Below are positions 45,703 to 59,200 of a stretch of 64,000 bases of DNA, piece by piece. Both the position numbers and the translations under genes were made by a program. The notes under the pieces were generated by a model. It saw nothing but the letters and a program-made list of their open reading frames with translations, ran no database searches and was not told the DNA's origin. The number at the start of each line of letters is the position of its first letter. The stretch's first letter is position 1. This DNA is from Diphasiastrum complanatum (Eukaryota > Streptophyta > Lycopodiopsida > Lycopodiales > Lycopodiaceae): assembly GCA_029204225.1 (NCBI GenBank), contig CM055114.1, positions 10,649,634 to 10,713,633 of the forward strand, read 5' to 3'.

Positions 45703-47503
45703 AGATGCTAATCTTTTTCTTGGAAGTGTGAACATGGTGAAGGAGGAACTCAATCAAGTGGAGCTTTGGCATAAGAGGTTGGGCCACCCCAACTTCAAAT
45801 CTATGGAGATGCTATGACCAAGGATCTTGCTCTCGGCCTTCCAAAGACACTCTCAAAGTGTGGAAAAAGTTGTGAAGCTTGTAGCCTCTCAAAGGCACAC
45901 AAGCTACCTTTTGATATCTCTTCCACTAGATCTACAAAAGCATTAGATCTTATTCATAGTGATGTGCACTCTTTTTCTCAAAAATCTAATGGAGGTGCAT
46001 CTATATATGTATCTTTTATTGATGATTACTCTAGATACACTTGGATTGAACTTTTGGATTCCAAAAGTAAAGTGTTTGAAGCCTTTGTTAAGTTCAAAAC
46101 TCTAGTTGAAAATCAACTTGATGCTAGAATTAAAGTATTGAGGAGTGATAATGGTGGAGAGTATATCTCCACCAAGATGATAGAGTTTTGTAAATCCAAT
46201 GACATTAAGAGAGAACTTACATGTACTTATAGTCCTCATCAAAATGGTATAGCCGAGAGGATGAATAGAACACTTTGTGAGTGTGCTGAGGCTTTGAGGT
46301 TAGATGCATCTCTACCTAAGTCCTTTTGGGGAGAGGCTATTATTTGTGCAACTTATTTGTGTAATAGATTGCCATGTAAGCCCATTGGAGGCATAACATC
46401 TTATGAGGCTCTATTTTGTAAGAAGTTGAATCTTAAAGATCTAAGAATTTTCGGATCTACTTGCTATGTTTTTCAAGCATTAGATACAAGAAAAAAGGAT
46501 GATCCTACTTCTATTAAAGAGATCTTTGTTGGTTATGCTGAAAATAGCGAAGGATATAGAGTCTATAATCCAATCACTAAGAAGATTTTAGTGAGAAGAG
46601 ATGTTACTTTTGATGAAGGTAACTACTACAAGTTTAATGAGAAAGCTTCTAATCCATCTTATGTTAAGGATCTTGTAAGGTTTGAGGAGGAGCCTACATA
46701 TGATCAAGATCTTGAAGATCCATCGCAAGATCGAAGGACTCCAAGGAGATCTACAAGAAGGAAGGCCAAGCCCTCAATGCTCACCTATGTTGACAAAGGT
46801 GAACAAAGGGAAGATCTTCATTCACTTACCTCTTACACTTTTCTAACTTCTATGTTTGATGAGCCAAGTTGCTTTGAAGAGGCTATGGAGTCACAAGAAT
46901 GGAGGGATGCCATGTTGTGATGCAAAATCCATTGGTTTGTCATTGGAAAAATGCAAAAAGGGTGTTGAGGTACATCTCGGCCACCAAGAACTTTGGCATT
47001 TTATATGATGGATCTAATCTTGCCTTAAGGGCATATTCGGATGTTGATTTTGCAAGTGATAAGGTGGATAGGAGGTCCACAAGTGCTTTTGTTACCTTCC
47101 TTTGCAATGGCATAGTGTCTTGGCTTTCCAAAAAGCAAGATACTATTTCTCTATCTTCAACCGAATCGGAATACAAGGCACTAACATCCACAACAAAGGA
47201 TTCCTATGGTTGAAGAGGCTTTTGGTGGAGTTGCAAGTCATGGAGGCCGAGGAGCAGCCAATAATATTTTGTGACAACCAATCAAGCCAAGCATTAGCAA
47301 CCAATCCCACATTCCATGCAAGGAGCAAGCACATAGAGATTGCTCACCATTTTGTGAGGGAAAAGGTTCAAGCAAAGGAGATCAAGCTACATCATGTGTC
47401 TTCTTCAGATTGCCTTGCTACTAAAGCCTTGCCAAAGGCTTCATTTATCAAGTTAAGATCAGTCTTAGGAGTTGTAGATAGATGTACTAGTTATATCATG
47501 TAA
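45703..47503 (+). pseudogene. D integrase and RNase H, with RT deleted
   Basis: D resumes with LGSVNMVKEELNQVELWHKR, then, after a frame change near 45812, CEACSLSKAHKLPF, FIDDYSRYTWIELL, VLRSDNGGEYIST (about 46135) and YSPHQNGIAERMNRTLCE (about 46230). The integrase catalytic residues look intact. At the RT start (FEEAMESQEWRDAM, to 46915) the sequence jumps straight to QNPLVCHWKNAKRVLRYISA, the start of RNase H, so essentially the whole RT is absent. RNase H then reads SDVDFASDKVDRRSTSA and SSTESEYKAL, with a frameshift near 47205. Three codons are lost before TKALPK near 47416. Both flanks are well preserved compared with the clean loss between them. Confidence 0.86.
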
Positions 47504-47517
47504 AAATTGAGGAGGAA

Positions 47518-48172
47518 TGTTAGAATTAAGCAATTTTCACATGGTTTTTTCATGTATCTTGACATCTATGTGGATCCACACGTGTGAGGACCTGTCCACA
47601 CGTGTGAAATGACACTTGTAATATTCAGATCCATTTTGATTAGCTTTCATTTGAGTCTAATATGACATCTCCTAAATTATAGGAGTTAGGTCCTAGATTG
47701 TAGGAATCTAGAAGGTCAACACAAACCACCAATGGATGATGTGGCAAACTTGATAGATCTTATCCAAAGTGGATATGGATGAGTACAATGAGCTGTCCCA
47801 CACGTGCTGGATGCAGCTTAGAGAGAGATTATTGTGATTTTGTACTTGATCCATGATGGATCCATTATTGAGCTATTATGAGAAATCTTGATTTTGTGGA
47901 GCAATCTTGATGTTTACACTCTCTTAAGCACTTTGTTTATGGATGAATGCTTAGTAAAATTTAAGTAAACTATTTCTCTGTTATTATGCCATAAAGTAGC
48001 TGTACTTCACACGTGTGAAGCCGTGGGTCAATTTGATTGTTCTTGCTGGGAATCACAAAAGTAGAAGCTAAATTTGGAAGCTAGTCTTGATATAGATCAA
48101 GATCCCAAGCTACCAATCACTCTTTGTGATCATTTGTAGATCAAATTCAGTCCTTTACTCTGAAATTTGACA
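47518..48172 (+). repeat. Probable D 3' LTR
   Basis: It begins TGTTAGAATTAAG after purine tract GAGGAGGAA. The end is proposed at AATTTGACA (48172), giving about 655 bp and a near-inverted terminus. It carries paired CACACGTGTGA palindromes (47577 and 47597) and a perfect CTTCACACGTGTGAAG at 48005-48020. There is no second copy in the window, so the end is uncertain. Confidence 0.6.
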
Positions 48173-50261
48173 ACCTCACCAAAAAAATCAATTCAAAAGA
48201 ATACCAAATGGCTTGTTTTAAAATGAAATATTCAAATCACAGAAAATATGTCATAATAAGAGTCACTTTTACTTGCTTCCAATAGCTATTTTTGCTTTGC
48301 TATAGTTGTTGTACAACATCTCAATTCGCCTTCTGGCCTTTATATGCTCTACATGCATTCTTTGCACTCTGATGGATTTTCCCATCTTTTATCAATGAAA
48401 ACATAAAATTTCTTTTTCTAAGCTTTAGCCTTGCTCATATTCTATTAGGCACAAGATAATTAAAAACTCTTATCTTTCACTTTGAACATAGTGAAATGCC
48501 AACACTAACCTTTACATATGAATATTGCCTACCAAGTATTAAAAATTTGACACACTTGGCGAATATTTTTTTGACATAGACTTAAGTAGCACAAAATATG
48601 TACAAAATATACCATGCCAATAAGCCCCATGTACATATTTCCCATACTTTGACATTGACTAAAAGTATTTGAAATTTAGGTCAGAGCTCCTGTAGCACCC
48701 TATTCAGATTAAGCTTAGGTTTAGGTCAAGGTAAGGACGTGGACCACACTTATAGTGGAGTTAATTAGGAATTAGGTCCGAGGTCATTTGGCACGTTATC
48801 TAGATTAGGCTTAGGTTTAGGTCCGGGTCAGGACGTCAGCTGACGAATGCCCGGTGCTATCAAGGAGGGAGGAGATGGAGAAGAGAGCTATGTCTTCCTC
48901 TTGTGGCAGAGAGCTACTTTTTGTCGTCACGGATCTTATCTGCTGAAGGATGCTTGGTTTGTCAGAGACAGATAGGTATCATTGCTTTCCTGATTTAGTG
49001 TAGTACCTTCTCTCCCTAAGCGTCAGCGTTTTTCTCTGTCCTGAGTCCCTGATCTGACACTCTGCTGCAAATTTGACAACATACAGCTGAAGCATCTTTT
49101 GAACAGCGCCTGGTGTATTGGCTTTTGTCCGGATGCAGCAATCCAAGTTTCTTGCATGTATATTTCTGAATGTTTTGTTTCAGATTCAAATTGTATCTAG
49201 ATCCTGCACGCTTGTTTGATTGGTTTTGCAGATAATTTGATGGAAGCAGACATGTCTGAAAAGTTGCTGTCAACTCTCGTTGAATCATTTCTTTTATTTA
49301 CTTGCCTCAGGTGTACTTAAAGTGTGGCTGGTACACTTACAAAATTACAGATCGAGTGTTATTTTTATGGTTCAATCATTATAAGGCTGTCCTAGGGCGA
49401 GTTTGCCCGCTGCCAACACATCGGAATAGTTTATGATTGTTGAAGCTTCGAAGCATTGTGAACAGAGAGAAGCACATAAGGCCAAGCATGTCAGGAGCTT
49501 GAAAAACGAATTTTGAGTTTCTGATGTTGTTTTCTCTCCTTCACTGGGCTCGATTTTTGAAGTCTCCAGAAGAATACTTGAATTTGGTCTATTTACGAAG
49601 TGGTGAGGACATGTGGATCTGAAATATTAGTGGCTTGAAACTCGAGTATCGTTGAACATTAACGGCTCTCCTAGGATTTGGTTCCCATATTTTTCAGAAG
49701 CCAGATAGCTGTAACGGGTTTATAAGGTTGGGCGGGTGAATATGGCAGTCGTCCATTCGGCTTTTGTACGTGATCTTATTTGCGGCTTGAAAGACTGAGC
49801 AACTGGATGTATGCAGCTTTTGCTAAAGCGGCTCAGGCAAAACAATGGTTCCTAGGGCCGAGGTTGGGGATTACTTGCTCCACGTGTTTGCTTTTACCGT
49901 CTTTGATATCTATGATGGAAAACTTTTTGTGATCAGTCTCAAATCACTGTAAGGCTCAATCATGTTAGAGAGTTTCAGGTAGCACGTCTGGAGTTTGAGC
50001 TTATAACTTTACATGACAAATTTGCGTTCCAGTCGGTGTTCACTTAGCGGACGTTCACAATTTTTAGCTGAGATAGGTTCATGACGTTGACACATTTGCA
50101 AAGAAGGATCCCAGAAAACGTGCAGATTGAGGAGAAATACTTGCACTTCCAAGAAAATCCGTGTTGCTTACATTAGATCATCACATTAACCAATCAGGCT
50201 AGGACGATATTGGATAATGTGGTACTTGCATGTCTTACTTACGACGACTAAGCAATGCTGA
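48173..50261 (+). promoter_or_regulatory. CAX upstream region (promoter/5' UTR not resolved)
   Basis: Sequence between the last retroelement and the proposed CAX start. Base composition becomes less AT-rich after about 48840, as expected on entering gene space. A ~47-bp imperfect direct repeat lies at 48694 and 48791. No retroelement coding signature is seen. A short ATG frame near 48873 (23 codons) could be an upstream ORF if this is transcribed. The transcription start and any 5' UTR intron cannot be fixed from sequence alone. Confidence 0.35.
48694..48837. repeat. Imperfect direct repeat upstream of CAX
   Basis: Two related blocks (48694-48740 and 48791-48837, period 97) share GATTA[AG]GCTTAGGTTTAGGTC followed by GG[TA]AGGACGT-like ends. 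Confidence 0.7.
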
Positions 50262-53200
50262 ATGATGCAGGATGCCAAAATGATGGATAATGGTCTTATT
50301 TCTACGATTGATAGTGTCGTGGAATCAAAGGCAGGCGGCCCGCAAGGTGGACAAGATTTAGAAGTAAGATTCTGTCTGATTGCAATCTGCAAAATTTCAA
50401 ATTGAATCCAATGCCTCTTGAGTTGCAAAATTTGCTGTAAACTCGTTACACTTCAATCACCACATAGAATTATAACTTGCGTAGTTGGGAAACTGAGTTT
50501 TTTTAATTGCTGAGCAAAACATGTGGACCATTGATCGTTTACACCTGTTTTTGGAGCGTTCTTTTCATATCGTAGGGTTTCCAAGGTTGGCTGTGTGGTG
50601 TTTTTGCCACTCCTATCTCAGGAGATAGATTAGTATGCCATGATACATATCAGGAGCTCCCATCATATTTTTGATATTACAGTTGAAAGTACTTCATGTC
50701 TACAGTTGAAAGTACTTCATGTCGACAAGCTTTGCTGTGTCCCTTTGGGTTAGTGAGATTTCTTTCTGCAGCTCTATCTACAACATGCACTGTGTACTGA
50801 ATCACTAAAAGCGATCATCATGGTCAAAGTCATTTGAGATTGTGAGTCAACTGGTGAACATTTTCATGCTTGGTTGTGGAAACTTAAGGCTAAACTACCC
50901 TTTTTTATATTTGCTTTCATTGCAGCTGGTCAGTGTAATCAATGGCCTACATGGGTCTTCAGCAGAGGAGTTAATCCCTTTGGCAGTAAATTTTAGTAGA
51001 TCTGAGAAGAAAGCTTTTCCCAAAAATGTTGGATCGGATGATAACTTTGGATTCAAAGGTTTGAAAGGCTTTTGGGAGCATGCCTGGGGGAGAAGGTTTC
51101 GGGTTAGTCGTCTAACACGTGTAATAAGGAAAGAGTGCTTTCAACATTGGTGGAAAAGTACATTTAAAGTGTTACTGGGGAGCAAACTCAGCTGCCTACT
51201 TCCGTTGGTCCCCATTTCTGCTATACTGGTATACTTGAAGCTTGGGCATGTAAGTTATATCTAACATGTTGTCAACTTCTTTCAAGTTTCCAATGGCTTA
51301 TAGCGGTGGTTAAGGTTCATAGGTTGATTTCTTTAAGAGCACCCTATATATGGTTTATATATAGCCCTTATAATAGACATTTTTCGGATTAAAGGTTCAC
51401 ATCTTTGAACTTTTATAGGTTTGTCACAATACCTTTTTAACTCTATCACATTGTAGACTTTGTAGTATTACAATTCATATGACCATTCTAATGTACATAA
51501 GAAAGCTTGCTATGCAATAATTTTTTTTAGAACATTACCTTGTATATAACACTTCATGTTATGCATCATCGTTGTAAGCCTGGCCTACTCATATGGATGC
51601 TTGTCCGCTATTTGTCAGAGTAGGTTATAGCTATGGTGGTGCCTAGAAAACAATGCCCTTCCAATGTTGTTGGCTGCATTCTTTGTTATAGACTTATCAA
51701 TGGATGCCACTTATTTGGGAAAATAGAAGTTGTTCCTAATCTCTTGTCATGAGGAGGCTCTTGCTACTATCTTACTTAAATACAACATTGCACGATGGAT
51801 CATTGTACTAATGACGTTGATAATAATTGAACATTCTATTCATTTAAACCACATCTTTCAGAAAGCCAATGTTTACAAGAAGACTATACTTTTTATCAAA
51901 AAGAATTTTTTAACTTGCAAGGTTGCATTGGTGTTTACATCAAAAGTTTGAGAGAATTTTCCCATTGACTATACTTCAAACAATCTATTACTTGCATTTT
52001 TCCACTAGTGAAGGAAATTCAAATCAGAAGGTTATTTTGTAATACTAAGAAGGTATTTTTTTTTATTACAATAATATTCTTGAACCAGATTTCTAGTAAA
52101 CAAGACTTGAGACAAGTTTTTAACCTCTTTACATGCTAATTACCATTTGATGATCCTCATTAGGTAGTTAGAGCCTTCTAGTACCGTGATGCATTAATCA
52201 TAGTTTCATTGTGAGATTTTAATGAATACTCTAGATTACTTGGCGTATAGTTTATACGACCCAATGTTTCATTGAATTGAAATTTATCAAAGGGCATAAT
52301 GATTTGTTTATCATTTAAGCCCTTAATTTGACCTCAACATCTTTTTGTTGCCTTAGATTTGTTTAGATAGCTTGATTTACCTGACATTGGACTCATGCTA
52401 TGGGCTTGGTAACAATTTGAACTTCTCTTCTTCAATGAGTACAAATTGTATTTGTGATAGCCAACTCAAGCTTTTTAGTGGCCCAAAAGGAATGTTATGT
52501 TAGAATTCCATTAAAAATGTCAACGAATTCTCTAGAGTTATTCTTATATAGTTTATATGACCCAAAATGCATCAAAGCTGAATGTTATCAAAGTATGTGA
52601 TGACTGATTGTTCACCAATGATGGCTTCGACTTGTCCTCACCTTAGTGTATGTTGTCCTTAATCACACGAAAGAGCATGATATACCCTCATGTAAAAGAG
52701 GTAACTATCATCGCCATACATGAGGAGGTGTTTGGGATAAAGTATAAATGCCTCGCCACCACAAGCCATTATTCTTCAATGACAAACTCATGGTATGCTT
52801 GACATAGCCTATAATGATTCTCCCATGTAGCGTCAGACAAGATGCTCTTGGAGGATACAATTTCTCAATTGCCTCTCCCTCCTATTTAGATTACATGTTG
52901 CTAGTCCATGATCCGAGGCATCTTTTACCTCTAGTGTCACCAAGCCTTTTACAAGGTTGTCACCTTGATGTAAGCACTTTTTCAAACCTCTTACAGGAAA
53001 TATTGGATGCACTTTACATGCCTGAGGTAACTCTAATTGATAGGCTGCCTCGCCAATTTCCTTGATGATCCACGATACCTTGCTAATAGTTTCTTACACT
53101 TGTTCGTGCCCATTACCTTCGACTTGGAAGGCACTCACAAAAACACTAAATCACCACAACTACCATCACTGAATCAAACTTACTTAGATTGCATTCTAGG

Positions 53201-56200
53201 TAATCCGGTATTAAAATCCATTGATATACTTTGTCATCTACCTTGGGGAATCTCTAATGGGTGAAGCAAACTTGAAGGGCTTACTCTCTCCACCTTATTC
53301 ACCTGACGTACTCTCTTACATCTCGTCACATATGTGGCCAGAAATAGTGTCTGCTTACTAGCTCTATAGTCTTATCCACTCCAAGATGCCATGTGCAGGG
53401 ACTATCATGACACTCATGAATGATTTTAGCATGAATTCCATCCATGTCTAGCTTTAATACTTATCATTTCATTTCAACATACTTGTCTCCGCAGGGTATG
53501 TCAAAAATGTGCGCGCGTTCCTTGAAGAGCCAATCACCACTAGAGCCTTTGTGATACCTAGATTCTCAAGTGTGCTAGGACACACACACACACATATGGT
53601 GCTCGTCTCTCTGTTGAGCTTGCCTAATCTCATATATGGCAAGTTATCTTTTGGCATGATATGGCTCTTAGAGATATGGAAGAATAATCATCTCTGGAGA
53701 AGTTAGAGAAGTGTCACTTATCCTAAGGTTGCACGTATATTGTTTCCAAGCATTACCTTATGACAACACTGACTTCTCAATTTAATTTGTGAAATTGGAT
53801 ATATTCTGATTTCACAAATAGATATAAATGTCATTTATCCTGTTGTTGACAACCATCAATTGATTGTTGTTTTAACTGCTAAGAAAGTCACAATAAGCAA
53901 GGACTAGAACTGGATCAGATTTTAGCATGGCTTAGCATTATTTTGCTGCTATTCCAGGAAAACAGAAGATTGTTATCTGTACCTAATATTTTGAACCCTT
54001 ATTGTGTCAGGGAAACTGGATTCTGAATGAAGTCTGATAGCTAGTAGTCAAACAAGATTATGAACCAAGTTTTAGGTTGATTTAATCAATATGTAAGTTT
54101 TACTAATTTAAGTATAGTGCTGATCGAAGTACTATTTAACCATGTCATTGTTGTCTGAGCCACTCTGTAGATACCAATCCTAATACACAAACCTAAGACA
54201 CATTGAAGCACAAGTCACTGTTTGGAAAACTGGACCACTGGTGGAGTTTGCTGTATTCTAGACATCATGCATGTATCTAACGTGCACTTTGTTATTAAAG
54301 CAGTTCTTAGGTCAATTTTTGAAGAATGTTGTTTGTTTGACAAATTGAGGGACCTGACAGAGTGACGTCATTTATGTCCTAGTGTTATCTATTTATTTAT
54401 AAGCTCAAATCAGATTTTTGCAACGGAATGGGCACATGTTGATCAATTAAGTGAACTGGCTGTACTCTGGATCCACAAGCTATTTCCACTTTCTGAAAGA
54501 AAATCTTTGCATGGCAATCTAGATTATATGTGCATAACAGGAGTGAATTGAGTCTTTAACAAATATAACCATATGTATAGTTGAAGAATCCATAAATGAT
54601 TTCTAGTTTAAAAGCACGACATACTTGGATATTGTTTGCTCATTGCGAGACTTCATAGCACATATCTTTTGTACTCAAAATCAGTCAGTAGCTGCTTAAA
54701 ATATGATTTTTGATATTGCTGGCTGCAGGGATGGATATTCCTGACAAGCTTGTTGGCAATAGGACCACTGGCTGAACGGTTGGGTTTTGTTACAGAGTAC
54801 GTGCTACTGTAACTTTGTTTTTCCACTGCTCAAGCTTTCCACTTATACAAAGTGAATGCATTCGCATGGTTGTTTTAAGTGTACCAATTCTGCTTATACA
54901 CTATTTTCAGCTATTTATATTCAGTACCCGTCTTAAGCTCAAGCTACCTTTGTGTTTACTCTTATGTATCTACTCTGTCCATGCAGGCAGCTTTCAGTTC
55001 ACACTGGTTCTACAAGTAAGGACAGCATTGTTATGTTTACAATCTTATGAGCTTTCACTGAGTATTTTAGGAAGTCAAAGGATTGGGTGGGAAGACAGCC
55101 CATTCAAGCAATTGAACCAAGTCCCTTTGCCCTCATTTAGGCAGGCAGTAGCATTAGCTAGCCTATGATTTTTAGAAGAAGTGCTGGAGATGTTCTTGAT
55201 TACGTAAATTACTATGAATGCTTCGTTTTTCACTGTGTTCACTCAGAAATCAGGTCTAATCAAGACAGGCTAGAGCTATAAAAAAGACCTCTTTCTAATA
55301 TACCAATGTAGGTAGGCAAAGGTTTATATGGGTTTATGTTTACTCCTGTATGTGCTTCTTGGCCTCATGATATGGAAGAAATTTTTGTTAACCTATTTGC
55401 ATGTATTTGTGCTCAAATATGTTTCACATATTTTAATTGGAATGATAGTTGCTTTTTAAGAGGAAGGTGAAAATGCATGTCTTGGGATTTGTTGTTTAGA
55501 AAGTAGCTCTACTGCCTTTATTGAAGCAACTCGCCATTTTATGCAGTCGGTGGGCTTCTGAATGCTACCTTTGGCAATGCGACCGAGATGATCATTTCCA
55601 TTTTTGCATTAAGAAATGGGATGGTTCGAGTTGTTCAGCTTTCTCTTTTGGGCTCTATACTTTCAAATATGTTACTAGTCCTTGGATGTGCATTCTTCTT
55701 TGGTGGTCTTGCACACCCAAGAAAGGACCAAACGTTTAACAAGGTTCTTTTTGCTTAGAAAAAATTACTGTGGTCTATACCCATGAATAATCTTCTGCTT
55801 TGAGAATATCTCTTCAAGGGAAACATTTTCTGTGATGATGGGCTAACAAAGCATTCTTTGTTGAAGCAGGCAGCAGCTTTGGTCACTTCAGGCCTGCTTT
55901 TGATGGCAGTTATGGGGCTTCTTTTCCCGGCAGCTCTTCATGCCACACATACGGAGCTTCATGTTGGTTCCTCTGAGCTGACTCTTTCAAGATTCAGCAG
56001 TTGTGTCATGCTTGTAGCTTATGCTTCTTACCTCTTTTTCCAGTTGAAAAGCCACAGGCAGCTCTACGATGACACGGAAGAGGTGGGATCCTGTAGGAAG
56101 ATTGCAGTTCTTTTAGACATTGTTATGTTTTGTTGATTGTGAACCTCCCTAGTTCGAACTTGATGTTTATCTAAGTTGTTATGCACGAAGGAAATTTGAT

Positions 56201-59200
56201 ATTGTCTGAACTCTTTCGGTTTGACAACTTTTTGAAATTGTAGATCACGTAGCATCTCTTATCAAGTGAAGCCTCTCCAGATCTTCTCTTTGGGTAGTAT
56301 ATTAAGCCATCAGCATATCAAAAGATCACATCACTCCCTTCCACTGTTGCATTTCTCCTCCATTGCTTGTTTAGTCCCTCCCACTTTGCGGCTCCTGATT
56401 GCCTACTTCATTTGCTTCTGCATCCCTCACCTTGCTCCTTCCATAGACATGTTCAGACCACTGAACCTTTCCATCTTGGTTCAGTAATGGATAGTACATC
56501 ATCACCCCCTCCAGCTATCTCCTGTGCCCCACATTAAACATTTAGTGCTTCACACAACCCCTGTATTAAGACTCACTTCTCTCCCTGCTCCATCATCCAC
56601 CATTGGACAGCCCTCTGGAAACCCAAGCCCACTTCCTTACCACAGCTCTCCATTCTATTGCTTCTCTTGCTTTCTTTCTTCAGATTCAACGCGTTTCTGG
56701 GCCAGAAACGTGCCAAAAAAACAACAACAGATTATATGTATTTTTTGCCCTAAAATTGCCTTAAACCATGCTGTGGCCAACCCAACTGTGACCAAAACAC
56801 ATGGCAACCTATACAGATGTAATGCTCTTGATCAGAGCTTTAATCTGATACCCATATTGCCCACAAAAAAAGAAAACACGTTTCTGAGAAACGCTGGTAA
56901 AATCCAGAAACGCATTTTAGAAACGTGTTTTTGAACGCGTTTCTAGAAACGCTATGCAACTATGAGCCATATATATACCCAACTTGGAATGTCGCCACTG
57001 GACTGATTAGGCCACCACTTTATACAGTGTACCTACACCCCCATCACCATCTTGCCTAGATCCACAGAATTCTATCTTTTTACTCCCTTGATGGTATGTG
57101 AAGCCATTGATGGGCTGAAACGTAATCATGCACGGGATGTTGCGGACTTTGAGGCCAAGCTCCTTGTCCATGCTACCTACATCATTTCTCCAATACTCTT
57201 CACCCTTCTCAATAATGTTGTTTTATGTTTTCCATCCTCTTGGTGTACCAACATTGTCCATCTGTTATAGAAGAGTGATGACCCCATCAGAACATAAAAT
57301 TTTCGTAGCATCATGATTGGGAAGAAATTTAGGAGAGAGAGAGTTTACTGCTACTTTGTGGACTTTAGGATAGCATTTGATTCAATACCACATCACATGC
57401 TCATTCAATGATTGAAGGATCTTGGCTTCATTATTGACACAACGTTAGCTATTATGGCACTACATGAGAGCATTATGGGATGTTTCAAGTTGCAGGAGGG
57501 TTTATCACAGTCGGTTGACACGACCATTGGAGTGAAGCAGGATGGCTTTTTCTCTTCCACATCATTTGCCTCTATATTGATGAGCTTGAGAGTGTTATAG
57601 AGCATGATGGTGGACATTTTGATATTGATCCTTTTATATGTTGGCGACATGGACCTGGATTCCCCAGCTAAGTAGGGTCTACAGTATCATCTAGGTGCTC
57701 TGCATTTGTTTTGTCATGCTTGGGGGTTGGAGGTCATTGTGAGGAAGATCAAGATTATGGTCTTCAAGACATCTAGATCTTACATTCAGCGACATGAGTT
57801 GACATTGGACGCTCACCGAGTGCAGGTAATTTCTTTTCATACATGCTTGGGGGTTTTATATATGGGACCTATCTTTAGCACGAAACATGCGGCCACTAGC
57901 CGACTTGGGAAGGATCAATCTTCCCTTGTCAATGTGAAGTGGTTCTTAGGTGCCATATCATGATGCTTGGAGTGACATTTTTTAGGCACTCGAGTCTGGT
58001 CACCCCACAATTATGTATGCAACAAAAATATAGTGTACATGGCTTACATTGGTAGAGTGGCTAGCCTTACATGATTTCATCTTTCTATATGATACAAGCC
58101 AAACTTTTCAAATCAGATTATCCTAGCTGAGTTTTCCATGCCCCCTATGAAGGTAGCCTATAAAGGTACATGCTATATTCAAGTTGATCGTCTATATGCA
58201 AAGAGTCTTGGAGTCTTGATATATTGATATTGGGAGACTGACATATCCATGGCTAGCACTGGCATCTTCTTGTAGGATTTATCAGCAGGGGCACTACTCA
58301 TCATGGTACTACTATCAGGCCTCTCGCCTATTGGAGTCATTTGGCATTTCCATGTCTCACCTTCCCGAGGGACCCATTTATGTATCGGAGGTATTTAGAG
58401 TTCAGAGGTTTCTATATCAATGTGTTCTGAGTTTCTAGTATGGCACACTGGGTGAGCTGGCGGTCTAGCTAGTCTACTGGAATGACTTCCCAAGAGATGG
58501 ATGTAGCAGGCAATTTATTCATGCCTCAATATCTGGATGCGGGACTATCACTTTGGGACAACTCTGAGTTGTAGAGACACCCAAATCCTCAGTGTCCTAC
58601 ACCATTTTCACGAACACATACTCGCACGTCCTCCACAGCACCGTCATGACCTCTTCAGATATGTCTCAGGATACTACTTGATGAGTACTTTGCAGATAGT
58701 TACTTTTTGTATAGACTTGTTTTATGGGAGCTCTCCTATATGAGCTCCTTAGTAGTTTCTGGTAGGTGAGTTAGAATTATGTACTCATTCAGTTATTTAC
58801 TAATTAGAATTTTTACAGTTTTGGATTAGAGATGTCTTCTATGCTCCCTAAGTTAGAATCATACTTTCTAGTCTTATGTACTTTTTGGTATCTCAAATAC
58901 ACCAAAATTATCATAAATGGTTTCAGACGTTTTAAAAGAAATTTATGAGTTGTATGAGGTTTGATATTCACAACCATAGTTGCAACCAAACGTGTTTAGA
59001 GGTCTTGAATGTGTTTGAAACCCGTTGGTTTTCAAGAAAAAATAGTTTTGACAAAAAAGGGCTCCCAGGGTCCTCAAACAAAGAGTCTTAAGCCATGTTT
59101 TGGACTTCAAATCAGGCCAAAAGTGACCCGATTGCCCATCGGCGTGCCACCAAGTATTACTTAGTGCCCTAGCCCTCAATCTTCTTCTCCAGAACCTTTG

